Below the pieces are notes generated by a model. The model did not search any database and had not been told where the DNA came from. It was given only the letters and a program-made list of their open reading frames with translations. This document shows, piece by piece, positions 53,111-64,000 of a DNA stretch of 64,000 nt. The DNA is taken from assembly GCF_964199755.1 (NCBI RefSeq), contig NC_133906.1, positions 12,028,001 through 12,092,000 of the forward strand, written 5' to 3'. The stretch comes from Larus michahellis. Its lineage: Eukaryota > Chordata > Aves > Charadriiformes > Laridae. The position numbers and the translations under genes were made by a program. Positions within the stretch are counted from its first letter, which is position 1, and each line of letters begins with the position of its first letter.

Positions 53111-53700
53111 CAAGGAAAGGGAAGGGAAAGGGCTGTTAAAAAATGTGGATCACAAACATTTACATTCCCGAAAGCAATAGAGGAAAGAGAAGGGAGTAAG
53201 GGGAACCAGTGAAAGAAGCAAAGACCAAGAATAAAGTTTATAATAGCATAAATTAGTTTTCAGACCAAATTGCAAAGGGGCTAAAATTTGCATGTATATA
53301 TTCTCATGTTTCGTACGCACTGTTTCTCAATAACCCAGCAATACTCCAAATCTGTAAAATGTCTAAAACATTTTTCATTTTCTGTTAAACTTTGAACCTT
53401 CCCCAAAATGTAAAACAGCCTTTACCGGAATCCCTCCCACGCCCTCCGTACCCTCCTCCCACCCATTTAGCTGTCTTAATCAGTACTATTCCACACTTGA
53501 AGGTTTTTCTCCAGGTTATTAAGCAAAACAAACTTGCACACACATTCCATTCAAATAAATACCCCCTTCACACAAATACTTCCACCCCAAAAAAGTGATA
53601 ACACTCTTTTTGTGATAGTTGTAATTTTTTTTGAATGGTTCTGCTGTCCAATTTATTTAAGTTAGAATTTTCTTTGTCTTTTCTAAATCTTGAACCATTC
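53111..53700. other. Intergenic DNA between minisatellite and RBM27 3' end
   Basis: AT-rich, unique-looking, no exon. It may include the downstream end of the RBM27 3' UTR, depending on which poly(A) signal is used. Confidence 0.4.
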
Positions 53701-53711
53701 CGTAGTATATC

Positions 53712-56700
53712 TTTATTGCAAAAAAGTCAACATGCATCTTAGAAATTCAGATTGTAATCAATAAAACAAACATTACATATATGAATTTAAATGTATAAAC
53801 AGTTAGAAATTCAACAATATCTCCTATTATACTATTACACAAGTTCACAATTTGTAAAAACTATAGTACAAGTTTACTATACACCAAGAGGAACTTTATT
53901 CCTTTTCACATGATTTTGTTAAAAATAAAAGTGTTGTTTTCACAATAAGCAGGCAACTGTTTTCAGATGTATCTTTTTAACTCTTGAGTTGGTCTTGTTT
54001 TTTTTTTTTGCTTAGGTTAATTCAACAACAAAAGGGAGATTATTCTTCCTAACAGTGACTTTCGTTTCTTACCACGCATCCCTTCCACGTTTATACCCCA
54101 GTCTCAGACCGGTACCGTCTAATTACACGCCGGCTGCTGCGCACAAGTTACCTTGTCGATTAGAAACTGCCTAAGGTACTCTCTGAAAATACCCGGGAAT
54201 TTCACAACAAAGCGTTGCCACAAAGTAAGCTGTACTGCCACACTACCTCTTCACACAAACCAACAAAACCAAACCCTCCCCGCCCCCCAAGCACTTTAAT
54301 ACAGCCTAGGATGCCCGAAAATCCAGGGAGATCGAAAGCTTTGGCCAAACGAAGGTCACTTTCAAACCTCTTTCCTCCTCCTCAACCGCCGGGAGTCAGA
54401 AACCGCCCCCGGCCCACGGTTTCAGCTCCCCGTACGGCAGCAGCGAGGCTCCCGCGCACAGGCTGTGCTCGGGCACAGCGCTCAGCGATCACCTTCGGGA
54501 TGTCACTGCGGGATTTATGTACGCCTGCCAACAGGTGCTGCGACGGGGGATTAAAAAAAACCAAAACCATATGAAGCTCTCAAAAAAGAAAAAAAAAATC
54601 ATTAAATTTACCGCATTCGCTTCCCTCCTCTCGCGCCCCACTGGAACAGCCCCAGCGTGTCCGGGCAAGGGCAAGTGTCCCTGAACACGGTGTGCCACTC
54701 CGGTGTCACTTCAGAGCTAAAACCATATGAAAAGGAATCCCATTCTACGTGTCTCAAAGGCTACTGCAATTTTTCTTACAGCTTCATTCATTCACTGTAA
54801 TTTTCATTTTCCAAATACAAAAATACAACAATTCTTATTGAAATCTATACGCTGGTAGTTTTAGTACACAAAAAAGCAAAATATTTACAAAATTATACAG
54901 TTTAAGAAAAAACTCTGTACAAAAAAATATATAAATCCTTTTGTTCCCTCTATCATTTTTTTAAACTGTCAGGACTTAATATGTTTGTTGCAATGGATTT
55001 TTCAAAATATACACTGACTGAGCCACACTAAAACAACCCATTAGAGATGATGGGAGAAAAGCAAGACATTCTTCTAAGTATGTAGGGTTGGTTTCCCCTC
55101 GTTTCATGTCTGTAATTTAGCCTCAGTATTAGCAGGAAAGTCCTAATTTATATATAAAGAGGCGAGGTTTCAATGGGAAGAGACAGAATACTGAAAAACA
55201 TACTCCCTTCAACTGAGAAGGAAATAGAGAATGACACTGTTTTGACTTTTGCTGCACCACCAGGGCAGAGGGCTAACAAGGGCAGGGGAATGGCTAGCCC
55301 AGAGGCAAGCTCTGCTACGGGTCACCAGCCAAGGTCAGAGCCACCCTCAGTTACAGGTTCTGATGTGTATTTTCTTCAGTTGGGAACTTGCTGGCAAATA
55401 TACTGATAAACTAATTATTCAAAAGAGGAGAGCATTTTTGCACCGACATTCTGTTTATTTTGTATAGAAACGTACATCAAATGTACTGAGCAGTGTATGG
55501 ACAGAGTCAAGGCAAATGCTCACTGGACACCACGCTGGTGAACTGCAGGAGCCACCAACAGTCACAACACTGGGCTCGAGGATCTGCTCTCGTTATCCCC
55601 CTTTCTCTCGAAATACACCCGTTTCTGCGGGGCTGCTTTTAAAATGGTACAACAATAAGGCAACTGAGAATGTAACGTGTTCATTCGTCTTAAGTGGGTC
55701 TGAACACAACTATACTTGAAGATAAATTCATAACGTTCCAAACCCGTCTCTGAACACTCCTCTGAGGACTCGCCACTTAAAGCATGGTTTAACCAAGCCT
55801 ATGAGCAGGACGCTGCCGTCTGTCGGCTAAAAAGCCTTTTGCTCTGAACGCTTCACCGATCTGGTTTGAACATAAATACGCAGCTGGTAGCAGGGAGAGG
55901 AGGAAGAGTTTCCGCTGGCTGGCAGGCGGTGGCCAGGCTGGCTTTCTTTTTGGGGAAGTAAGAAAGTCATTACACTCATGCTCACAAATACTGAACGAAC
56001 CTTACACTGAAACTACAGAAGAAAATCAACAGTGAGTGAAAATTCACTCAAATATGTGTCATTGCTCACGGTTTTCTGCGAAGCAGAATTTGAAGAAACG
56101 GAGTGAACTGGACAATATTATAATAATACCCTGTTAAATTGCTTCTTCCATCTCCTCTCACAAAAAGAAGAACATAGAAACCACGTGGCTTTCAAACATA
56201 CTGAAATCAATCATTTATGAACCTAGCCACAAAGAATTCCTACAATAAGTGACTCCACATGAAATAAAATGCTACCCTTTTTCAATTAGCAAATGAGGCA
56301 ATTTTTTCTTTCATAACATTTAATGAAAGTTCGCGTCTTTCCCCCAACCCCATAATATTGCTAAATAAAACCTGTAATATCTTTTCATTTATAAACTAAC
56401 AAAACAATCACATTATAAAAAACCCAAAACAAGGTAATACAGGTGACACAAAAAGAGGACAAGAAAATACTAATATTTCTTCCCCCCCTCTCTTTTTTAT
56501 CCTTCTTAAATAGAAAAATTCACCACCCTGGTGAGCTTGATAATTACGTAAAATGGTACTGGGCCTTTGGCTAGCTTAGTATCACAGCGCTAGATCCGAA
56601 ATGTTTTGATAACAATCTTTGCTCACTCTAAATCTTGTGGTTTGAAAAGAAAGTAAAACTTTTTTTTGGCTCATCAACTTCCTTAAATAAACGTTTAAAA

Positions 56701-56750
56701 GATGTAGCTTGAACTATATTCCTAAAATTATACATTTCCAACATCAAGTT
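53712..56750 (-). other. RBM27: RBM27 3' UTR (left limit uncertain)
   Basis: Sequence after the RBM27 stop is mostly AT-rich with no further reading frame. Minus-strand AATAAA signals occur at 55454-55459, 53895-53900 and 53712-53717. The last two, in AT-rich context, would give a 3' UTR of about 3 kb. A short CpG-rich patch at 54.38-54.55 kb is unusual within it. Which site is used cannot be told from sequence alone. Confidence 0.45.
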
Positions 56751-56837
56751 TCATCTTCTCCAAGAACGGGATTCATCCTCATCTTCGTCGTCGTCATCAT
56801 CATCTTCGTGCAAAAATAAATCTGAGGTTTCAGTCTC
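56751..56837 (-). CDS. RBM27: RBM27 last coding exon
   Basis: 87 bp including TGA, 28 residues: ETETSDLFLH, a run of Asp/Glu (EDDDDDDEDEDE), then SRSWRR at the C terminus, which is identical to the family end. Acceptor ATCTAG|GAGACT. Confidence 0.95.
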   Translation of the reverse strand, partial: ETETSDLFLHEDDDDDDEDEDESRSWRR

Positions 56838-59800
56838 CTAGATGAAGAAAAAAACATACTTTTAAACATGCTGTTCCATGCTGTACCCTAGGAAACACAT
56901 CACGCAACACAGCGTCGGTTGTACTTTATATCAGGTTGTTGTTTACCGTATGACTCACCGAAACACACACAATTCAACAAGTTCTATGGGAAGAGCAGCA
57001 GCCTCACACGTCAAGAAAGGAAAAGAAAGCCAAACTTCAAAGGAAGCAGGAATAAACACCCACCCACTCTCTCTGAAACAATACTTCGAAATGCCTTGAC
57101 GGAAAAACCTTTAGAAGCTTCATGTGTTCATAATTATAGGAAAGAATATCTGTAACTTATCCTACAGTGGAGCATTAATACTGTGAAGTAAAAAGATTAG
57201 CAGCCTGCAGATAAAAAATTATTTTCATAGTGACAAATCAACATCCCATCCAGAAAGTGTATTTTTTCCCCTTTCTTAAAAGCGTGGAAAACGTACCTGA
57301 CTATTCAAAACCAGTTAAGTTTCTGGCTTGCAAAACCACCTTTTATAAAATCTCTTCAATAAACAGAAAACTGTATCCTACAAGAGCTCTTAGCTATTGG
57401 ATTCCTACAAGACCGATTAGGTTTTTAATATATTTTCATACCTCTTCCTTGGACTCCTCTTCCTCGATTTCTGTGGACACAGAGGGTACCTTAGGTTTGT
57501 ACCATGAGATCTGTAGCCTTCGGTCTTTGAACCGGGATCCCTGGTTAGCAGCCTAGATTGTATTTTAAATGAACATATTTTCAAAAAGAGGATCAAGTGA
57601 AGAACATTTAAGACTGCAGGCAACGAGCTAGCCCCAGAGAACATCGTGCAGACGCACATTTGAAGATCTCATAAGCCACAATCATCCACTTCAGCCTTCT
57701 GAGGGCAACTTCACTGACACCTGAATCTGCTAAATAACACTTATCTACCAGCAATCTGAAAAGATTAACGGAGCTCTGAATTGACTGGGCCATTGCACCT
57801 TTATCAGCAAAAGGCCGAGGTTACCACTAAGGGAAAGGGGAGGCATTTCCCCCTTCAGTGACACTGTATGCAGTAGCCACAGATGCCCACGCTATCTAGC
57901 TCCAACTAGAAGGACCAAAGCCTGCTGCACTTCAAAATACAGAGGCAGACATAAGAAGTTTAAAATGAAAAAATATATGCGTTATTCTACTTACATTCTC
58001 AGCTTCTGAGCGAGATTTAAAAGTTAGAACAACACTTAATGGAGAATCCTCTTCTTGAAGGTCTTCAATATCTCCAAATTTCTAGGAGAGAAAAGTCGAT
58101 TAGGAACAGTAGTAATATTCTCCTCCAAAGCCATGACCATCATGTGCTACAATTGCAATGTACTGAAGCGCCACTGAAACCTTTTTTGGATGGAAAGGTG
58201 AGAGCCAGAGAAATCTCAGCTGCATCATCCAGCAATATTGCAGCATTTGTACCTGTATTTCTGGGCAAAAGCTCCTATTTATTGTTATTCTAATAAGGGG
58301 ATCTTAGTTTTGCAGGAGGAAAGGAAATATGTGTGTTAATTTTAGTTAAGAAGTGAATTCTTTGAATTCACTATTTCCTTTACTCTCTTCTGCCCTTCAT
58401 TGTTCTACTTCTTTAAACCTGTTAAGCAAGTCCTTTAGAGCTCATTAATTTGCAAAAGAGATTTCCGGAATAGGAATCAATCTTTGCTATAGAGCTCCTG
58501 AATACGTTCTGTAAGTACACTACTGGGAGGAGGAAAAAATATAATCTAGTACGGCTAGATTAACAAGAAGTTTGCATTTTTAGAATTTATAGACTGCATA
58601 ACGGTGAAAATTGGAATGACCGTGGCAATGATAGTTAAATAGTAAAACAAAAACACCCCAAACAAACAAAAAAAAAAAAGAGGATTTATGCATGGAGTAC
58701 AAGCAGCACGAAAGAAAACTGTAGTGAACTTCAGATTTAATATCATAGAATGGATCAGGTTAGAAAGGACCTTAAAGCTCATCCAGTTCCAACCCCCTGC
58801 CCTGGGCAGGGACACCTCCCACTAGACCAGGTTGCTCCAAGCCCCATCCAACCTGGCCTTGAACACCTCCAGGGATGGGGCAGCCACAGCTTCTCTGGGG
58901 AACCCGGGCCAGGGGCTCACCACTATAGCAGAATAGCAGAAGAAAAGCAGTTTAAAAGCCAGGAAGATAATACCTTGAGTAACAGCACTAGTTGTTTGTA
59001 AAAACTTTTACTGGTTTTAGCAGCTAAGGACGGCTCAAACTTTCAAAGCCAAATTTCAAAGGCATGAAATCCCTCAGAAACAGAATTAAAGGAAAGATTT
59101 TTTTTATTATTTTTTATTTAAAAAAGGAAGAAAAATACTCTGGTCCCCCCTTCAGACTTTTCCCAGGGGTCATGGCACTGTCATATCACAAAGCAGGTTG
59201 GGTTTTTTGATCAAACCGCACAATATTTGTCACTGAATTTACCTAATCAAAGCAGCAGCTGTGGCCTCTAACCTTCTGACAAGCCACGAGGCCAAAGCAG
59301 AGGGTAGCAGTTCCCCAAAGAGCAAAGCTTACCCCACCGTATGAAGAACTGGAAAGTTCTCTGGTCCTACTCAAACCAGAAACAAACACGCTTTCAGGTT
59401 ACCAGTTTCCTCAAGAGCTCTACCGCTTTCCTGTATCCAGCTCTAAAGGGCAGGATTCTACAAAATTAGTTTTCCATATCTGTCACTTGCTATGCAAGGA
59501 GCATCCAGAAATACCCAACGGACTTGATCGAGCTTAGGTTTCACGCTGGGTCTATTTGTGAAGCATTACATGATCTCTCTGAGAAGTTTACCAGCTTTGC
59601 ACACCAAAACATTTCATTCTGGTTAAAGTAACGGAGGGAAATGTAAAATCAGTTTTTCCTTTATTATGTTCACTTAGTTGTGATGCCAACACGTCCGTTA
59701 GCTTAGCTTGCAAACTAGCAAGCTGCTTGCACTACCACGAGTTAGCAAACAAATTTAACCTCTTTGAAATTGATGTCCTGTTTAGCAAACAGTGCTTTGC

Positions 59801-62800
59801 TTCTTGAGCTAGAAAGAAACAAGATAAATGGTATGAATTGCTAATCTGAAAAATAATTTGTAAACAGAGAGAGGCTGATAGGCATTTTTCTGCCTTCTAA
59901 CATCTGTTCTAAACTGTTTTAACGCAGAATTAATATGAACAAGCTATTTAGTTTTTCCCATTAAAGGAATGCATTGGGCAGCTATAAAAGACATTGCATT
60001 TACACCCTTGTTAACTCTTGAAACCGTTTGCTTATCCATAGCCTGTTCCATGAATTCAGGATGAGTCAATGATTTGTTTGCACTGACGGAAACAAAAAGA
60101 CTCACATGTTCAAGAATCTGGAAAACCCCAGTTATTTACAGAGCTCTTAGCATGCCCCTCTTTGCAAGTAAACCCCGATCCAGGGGATTAACTACTTAAT
60201 CTCAGATTTACAGTTAGGCCACAATTCTCCTCTTCAGATTTTCTTTTTTTAATGTGACGTCATACTTACAGAGAAGTGCTGTAACAATTCATCTTTTTCC
60301 TCTTCAACAAAGCCTCCAACTGTCAGTGCTTTGGGACGATGATCCACCACCATATGATTCAACATGCCCCTTCCTCTTCCCCCACGACCCCGTCCTCGTC
60401 CTCTTCCTTGGGTTGGCACTGTCTTTCCTCGACCAACAGGCAGAATGCCTAAACGGGCAGCCTGTTCAAAGGCAAATAACGTACAAAGCCACCCTCAGTT
60501 TGAAAGGATTTAAAACCTTTACATATCATAAATATATTAAAAGCACCAATCCAGACAAACTCACCTCTACTTGTAACTGATTTAGTTTTTTTCGCAATTC
60601 AGTTGTGTCTTCTCCAGAAGAGAGTCTCTTATGAAAGTCCAGTTCTGCATCTAAAAGTTCCTTTTGTGCCTTAGAGAAAAAGGTGCAGAAAGAGAAAGTG
60701 GAAGGGAAAAGCAGAACTGTAATGCGTGCAGTTAACGTTTTGTTCCACTTCTTCAGCAACACATTCACGTAAATGATATAGACAGATCAGTATACAATAT
60801 CCATACTTCCCTCTAAATTCAGATTGTTTTAGTTGCCTCCATGCCCCTCCCCCAGCCCATTTTTTGGAAGACCCAGAATTCTCTGCTTCAGAATTGGAAC
60901 AAGCCTGAATGAGCTCCATGCAAAAGTAGGTCATCCGAGTTCCTTAGAACCACAGCTTGCTTGTCCATAGTTATCACTCTCAAACTCAAACTACTGCTTG
61001 GAAGTGTTTAGATCTAATGTTGCTGCATTTTTAGGACAACACATTAGAAATAGTTACAAGAGACAGGCAGCAAGTGTCTTGCACAATAAGTACCTCTGTC
61101 TTGGACTTTACTTTTGATGGTGTAGAGGTTGTAGATGAAGTTTTCAGTTCATCCTTCAAATGAGATATTTTTCCTGCTAGTTCTTTTAAGGTCTTCATTA
61201 TTTCTGCTCTTTCTTCTGGTTTCATGGCCTTATTTTTCTCCAGCTTAGATATCAACATCTATGTAGTAATAGAAGAGCAGGAATATAAAGTTACCGGAAA
61301 AAACCAACACTGAACAGTTAGTTATCTACAGAACGTATGTAAGTAGAAGATATTCCACACTTACCTTCTGGCATTCTATCTGTTTTTCTAACATCTCCTG
61401 CTTCTTTTTCCTCATGTCTTGTTGGAGTTTCATTGCCTCCTATACGAGGAGAAAATTCTTTCAATCAGTAAAAAGCAGTTTAGCATTATACGTACTCATC
61501 TACATCATATTGCCTTCTTCAAGCTATAGAAGTGAAGGCTAGCATGAAAACTAACGGTCTGCAAAATGCACAAGTATGAAGTGTATCTGATCCAGGAAAA
61601 ACATAAAAATAAAAAAAGTTGCTAACTTCCTGCTGTGAAGTACTATACTAAATTTATACTAAATTTTTGCTCCCTTTGGACACCTCTTAAGAAAGATATC
61701 CTACATCATTTAAGTGTCTCATACCTGCAGAGATTAGAATCAGAGAAATGCCTCAAGAAAACCCAGAAAAACTACACGATCAAGTGCGTCATGTAAGACA
61801 TCCCAAAAGGAATACTCCCTTCCCCACGATTAACCTCAACGTGCATTTGTGAGATAGATAATGATGACAAACCCCACACTAACGTAGAAAGCTATACAGC
61901 AATATTTGAGGTTCAAGTTGCCTATCAATCTTTCTTTATAAAGCACTTTGATTGATAAACTGTCAGTCGGCCAGTGAATAGGAAAGTACCTGTTTTTTTT
62001 TAAGGGCTTCTTGCACATCATGAGGTTTAGACCCTGCACCAGGCTTCATAGATGTCTTCAAGTTTGAAGAACTGTAAACCATTTTTGAGTGGCTTGTAGA
62101 TGTAGGGAATGTCTGAAATAGCAAACACACACACAGAAAAATATCTAACAGCTGAAAACAAACGTGATATACCATCAATGAATTTTAGAGGAATGCATTC
62201 AGTGAAACGTGAACACAGACTTCCAGATTTGTGCAATGAAACAAAAAGATCAAGGCAATTAAACCACACACATAAAGGCATTGGTCTAACAGTCAACTTG
62301 ATTGGAAGCAATCAGCTCAAATACTTGTTAAAAGGATTTCTGCAAAAGATGCTTTCTTTCCTTCTTCATCCAAAATTCCCTCTGTATCTTTATATCCACT
62401 AGAAAGATCACTGAAGTTGATCTTCTGCATCTGCATTACATTCACCTTTGCAGTAATAGTCTAACATCACACTTTCTGATCAAATAAGGCAGCAACAGTC
62501 ACCTGCACACTGCCTTTCTGCAAAGAAGGACTTCTCTGTGGCCAACAGCACACGCTGCACTATGATATCAGTGCGAATTAAACTGTATCAGCTTGAACTC
62601 TATGCAGAGGTATTCTATAAGCATCTAGCACTACTGTGAAAGCATAGCATAAGCTCAAAAATCACCGGGAAAGCAATTAGATTTGCCAACAAAAAGCTGA
62701 CATCACATATAGGCTGTCAAATTTGTTTACTATGAAGCACTGCCAAAAATATTTTATGCTACTTAAAATACTGATACTTTGTTTCTGAAGTCATTGTCCT

Positions 62801-63498
62801 TATTTTACATAAACAGCAAATGAAACTAGGAAGAAGTGACTGACCATGGTTACATGAAACATGAGTGATAAGGAACAAAAACCAAGCAGGCACAATGCGC
62901 AAGTTCTACCTGCCAGCTCCTGCTCAGCTAATGGGGCAAAGCTTTAACTGAAAGCATGAAGATGGTCAGCCTTCATCAACGTACCTGGGAATCCTCTACC
63001 ACAGCTCCAGACTGGTTTATGTCAGGCTGGTTTACACCCGCTGCTCCAAGGCGACGTTTCACTGGGACTTTATTAAGGACATAGGCACCAGATGCCGGTG
63101 GTTTATTCATCACCTGTGCATCAACAGATATTAAAATAATGAATGATTATATACTTTGCTTTTTTAAAGTAGCAGTCATTTAGGAATGCTGATAATCTTC
63201 ATGGCTCAATCCCTAATTTATGACAGCACCATACCTTTGACAGGTTGCTGTGCATCGTTACAGCCGGAGCTGCGGTCAGGGCTTGCTGCTGCAGGTGGAG
63301 TTGGTGATGCAGAGCCTGTGGGGGGGTCTGCTGCTGTTGCTGCTGCAGCAGCGGGGACTGCTGCTCGCTCTCCCTGTGCCACAGCACCCTTATAAACCTA
63401 TTGTTCAGAACTGCCTCTGTGCTGGAAATTGCCTTCCTAGCCTCGTCGTTAGTCAGGTACTGAATTAGAGCAGCTTCAGGGTCATTCTGGAAAGCAAC
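56751..63498 (-). CDS. RBM27: RBM27, 3' part: ten coding exons to the stop
   Basis: RNA-binding protein of the RBM26/RBM27 family, nuclear, reported with the poly(A) RNA exosome-targeting machinery. The window covers 445 C-terminal codons; the PWI-like, zinc-finger and first RRM parts lie to the right. Order: end of an RRM (AALIQYL, RFIRVLWHRE), Gln-rich segment, basic linker (KVPVKRRLG), Lys/Glu-rich coiled coil (KKKQ, MRKKKQEMLEKQ, LISKLEKNK, ELLDAELDFHKRL), a GRGRGRG box, then a last RRM-like fold (ALTVGGF, KFGDIEDL, SVVLTFKSRSEAE, RRLQISW), and an acidic tail ending SRSWRR. All nine internal exons here are phase 0 at both ends. The match to human extends to the final residues, apart from small changes. 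Confidence 0.96.
57442..57552 (-). CDS. RBM27: RBM27 exon: end of last RRM
   Basis: 111 bp, 37 codons: AANQGSRFKDRRLQISWYKP, KVPSVSTEIEEEESKEE. RLQISW is the closing strand. Acceptor TCTAG|GCTGCT, donor GAAGAG|GTATGA. Confidence 0.95.
57995..58081 (-). CDS. RBM27: RBM27 exon: middle of last RRM (29 codons)
   Basis: 87 bp, phase 0: KFGDIEDLQEEDSPLSVVLT followed by FKSRSEAEN. It contains the helix and central strand of the RRM-like fold, so skipping it would keep frame but break the fold. Acceptor CTCCTAG|AAATTT (boundary ambiguous by a base or two), donor GAGAAT|GTAAGT. Confidence 0.93.
58742..58925 (-). mobile_element. Truncated CR1 LINE inside an RBM27 intron
   Basis: CR1 3' end in antisense: ATCATAGAATGGATCAGG, CCCTGGGCAGGGACACCTCC and CTTCTCTGGGGAACCCGGGC. 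About 185 bp, in the 2.2-kb intron between the GRG-box exon and the 29-codon exon, on the same strand as the gene. Confidence 0.92.
60270..60461 (-). CDS. RBM27: RBM27 exon: GRG box and start of last RRM
   Basis: 192 bp, 64 codons: AARLGILPVGRGKTVPTQ, then a Gly-Arg box (GRGRGRGRGGRGRG), then HMVVDHRPKALTVGGF and acidic EEEKDELLQHFS. The GR repeats suggest RNA binding or arginine methylation; LTVGGF is a strand typical of RNP-like folds. Acceptor TGAACAG|GCTGCC, donor TTCTCT|GTAAGT. Confidence 0.95.
60565..60669 (-). CDS. RBM27: RBM27 exon: coiled-coil end
   Basis: 105 bp, 35 codons: AQKELLDAELDFHKRLSSGE, DTTELRKKLNQLQVE. Acceptor CTCTAAG|GCACAA (AAG type), donor GTAGAG|GTGAGT. Confidence 0.95.
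61094..61258 (-). CDS. RBM27: RBM27 exon: coiled coil
   Basis: 165 bp, 55 codons: MLISKLEKNKAMKPEERAEI, MKTLKELAGKISHLKDELK, then a Ser/Thr stretch and KVKSKTE. Acceptor TACATAG|ATGTTG, donor ACAGAG|GTACTT. Confidence 0.95.
61365..61439 (-). CDS. RBM27: RBM27 exon: coiled-coil start
   Basis: 75 bp, 25 codons: EAMKLQQDMRKKKQEMLEKQ followed by IECQK. Acceptor TATAG|GAGGCA, donor CAGAAG|GTAAGT. Charged heptad-like pattern. Confidence 0.95.
61990..62112 (-). CDS. RBM27: RBM27 exon: SKMVYSSSNLK segment
   Basis: 123 bp, 41 codons from TFPTSTSHSKMVYSSSNLK to HDVQEALKKKQ, leading into the coiled coil. Acceptor TTTCAG|ACATTC, donor AAACAG|GTACTT. Confidence 0.95.
62985..63113 (-). CDS. RBM27: RBM27 exon: basic linker
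   Basis: 129 bp, 43 codons: VMNKPPASGAYVLNKVPVKR then RLGAAGVNQPDINQSG and an acidic end EDSQ. Acceptor GCACAG|GTGATG, donor TCCCAG|GTACGT. The GAYVLNKVPVK block is the conserved anchor. Confidence 0.95.
63235..63498 (-). CDS. RBM27: RBM27 exon: RRM end and Gln-rich segment
   Basis: 264 bp, 88 codons. It begins VAFQNDPEAALIQYL, the second half of an RRM, through NNRFIRVLWHRESEQQ, then a Gln-rich run (LLQQQQQQTPPQ) and HHQLHLQQQ. Acceptor TATTTAG|GTTGC, donor TCAAAG|GTATGG. The Gln run is mixed CAG/CAA and about half the span I recall for human. Confidence 0.95.
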
Positions 63499-64000
63499 CT
63501 AAATAAAAGTTTATTAGAAAGCATTACTTTTCAAGGAAGAAAACATCTCAATCAGTAGTAAACCAATCTACAAATAACCCTCATTAGTGAGTGGGACATC
63601 CCATGATATTAGCATCTCAAAATAAAGGTAAAACATTCTATGTAATTAAATGCAAGTACCTTTTGGCAAGTATTACACATACTTACAGCAAAGCCTATAT
63701 ACAGTAAAGCAAAATAAAAGAAAAGTAAAAAGAAAGACTCTTTCACCAGATAGCATCATATATTCAGAGCACTGTGAATTGCCCTTGGGGTATTACTGAA
63801 GAGACGCTAGTGCTGACTCCAAAGCTCCTGAAAGACGACTGCTGTCTTCGGATGTACAATGGAAAGGTTAGCCACATTCCCAAAGAAGCATTTTTAACAC
63901 TCTTGAGCAAGGCTATTTTTCTCTAAAAATTAATGAGATAGCATGTTTTAAATGCCTTAATTCATTATCAAGGTGCAGAATAAAATTATCAACTCAAAAA

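Noticed and set aside
51969-53180. 403-codon plus-strand frame and overlapping minus-strand frames with Cys-rich repeats
   Set aside because: Produced by the 21-copy minisatellite, which is open in several frames on both strands; the Cys pattern is not a zinc-finger spacing.
63540-64000. Further RBM27 exon at the right edge
   Set aside because: Checked on the minus strand; AT-rich, no frame resembling the family, so treated as intron.

Overview
The window is nuclear DNA from a vertebrate, almost certainly a bird. Two things point to a bird: several truncated CR1 LINE copies, and a solo LTR of an avian endogenous retrovirus family. Three protein-coding genes lie on the minus strand in the order RBM27 – POU4F3 – TCERG1 (5' to 3' along that strand). 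As I recall, the same order is found on human 5q32. All three genes are interrupted by introns; most open frames in the GC-rich parts are not genes.

Layout from left to right. (1) 1-19565: the 5' half of TCERG1, exons 1-12. The right-hand end is the start, and exon 12 is cut by the window edge. It encodes about 567 residues with the three WW domains; the FF domains lie outside. (2) 19.0-20.6 kb: the TCERG1 CpG-island promoter, with eight CCAAT boxes and a palindromic E-box. (3) 20.6-35.6 kb: intergenic DNA with a solo ERVL-like LTR flanked by a 5-bp duplication, a CR1 copy, and a promoter-like site with a TATA box and a splice donor near 34.9-35.0 kb. (4) 35.68-37.2 kb: the complete two-exon POU4F3 gene (322 codons) inside a CpG island, with a palindromic poly(A) signal and a short uORF that overlaps the start codon. 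(5) 37.2-53.6 kb: intergenic DNA upstream of POU4F3. It is a mix of GC-rich islands and AT-rich blocks that carry POU/homeodomain-type sites, two CR1 fragments, and a 21-copy minisatellite at 52.3-53.1 kb. (6) About 53.7-63.5 kb: the 3' end of RBM27, i.e. ten coding exons, 445 codons and the 3' UTR.

The genes do not form one pathway. TCERG1 couples transcription elongation to splicing. RBM27 is an RNA-binding protein linked to nuclear poly(A) RNA decay. POU4F3 is the hair-cell transcription factor. Exon boundaries were placed by hand from GT/AG signals, reading frame and remembered vertebrate proteins. They fit phase at every junction, but no alignment was run.

The points most worth a second look are: a 14-nt near-consensus POU4 site 7.5 kb upstream of POU4F3; a TATA promoter, POU4-like site and splice donor just beyond the POU4F3 3' end; the ATGA overlap of a uORF with the POU4F3 start; loss of the His-rich linker in POU4F3; a very short TCERG1 Gln-Ala tract; and the minisatellite, whose GT spacers vary while its core stays fixed.
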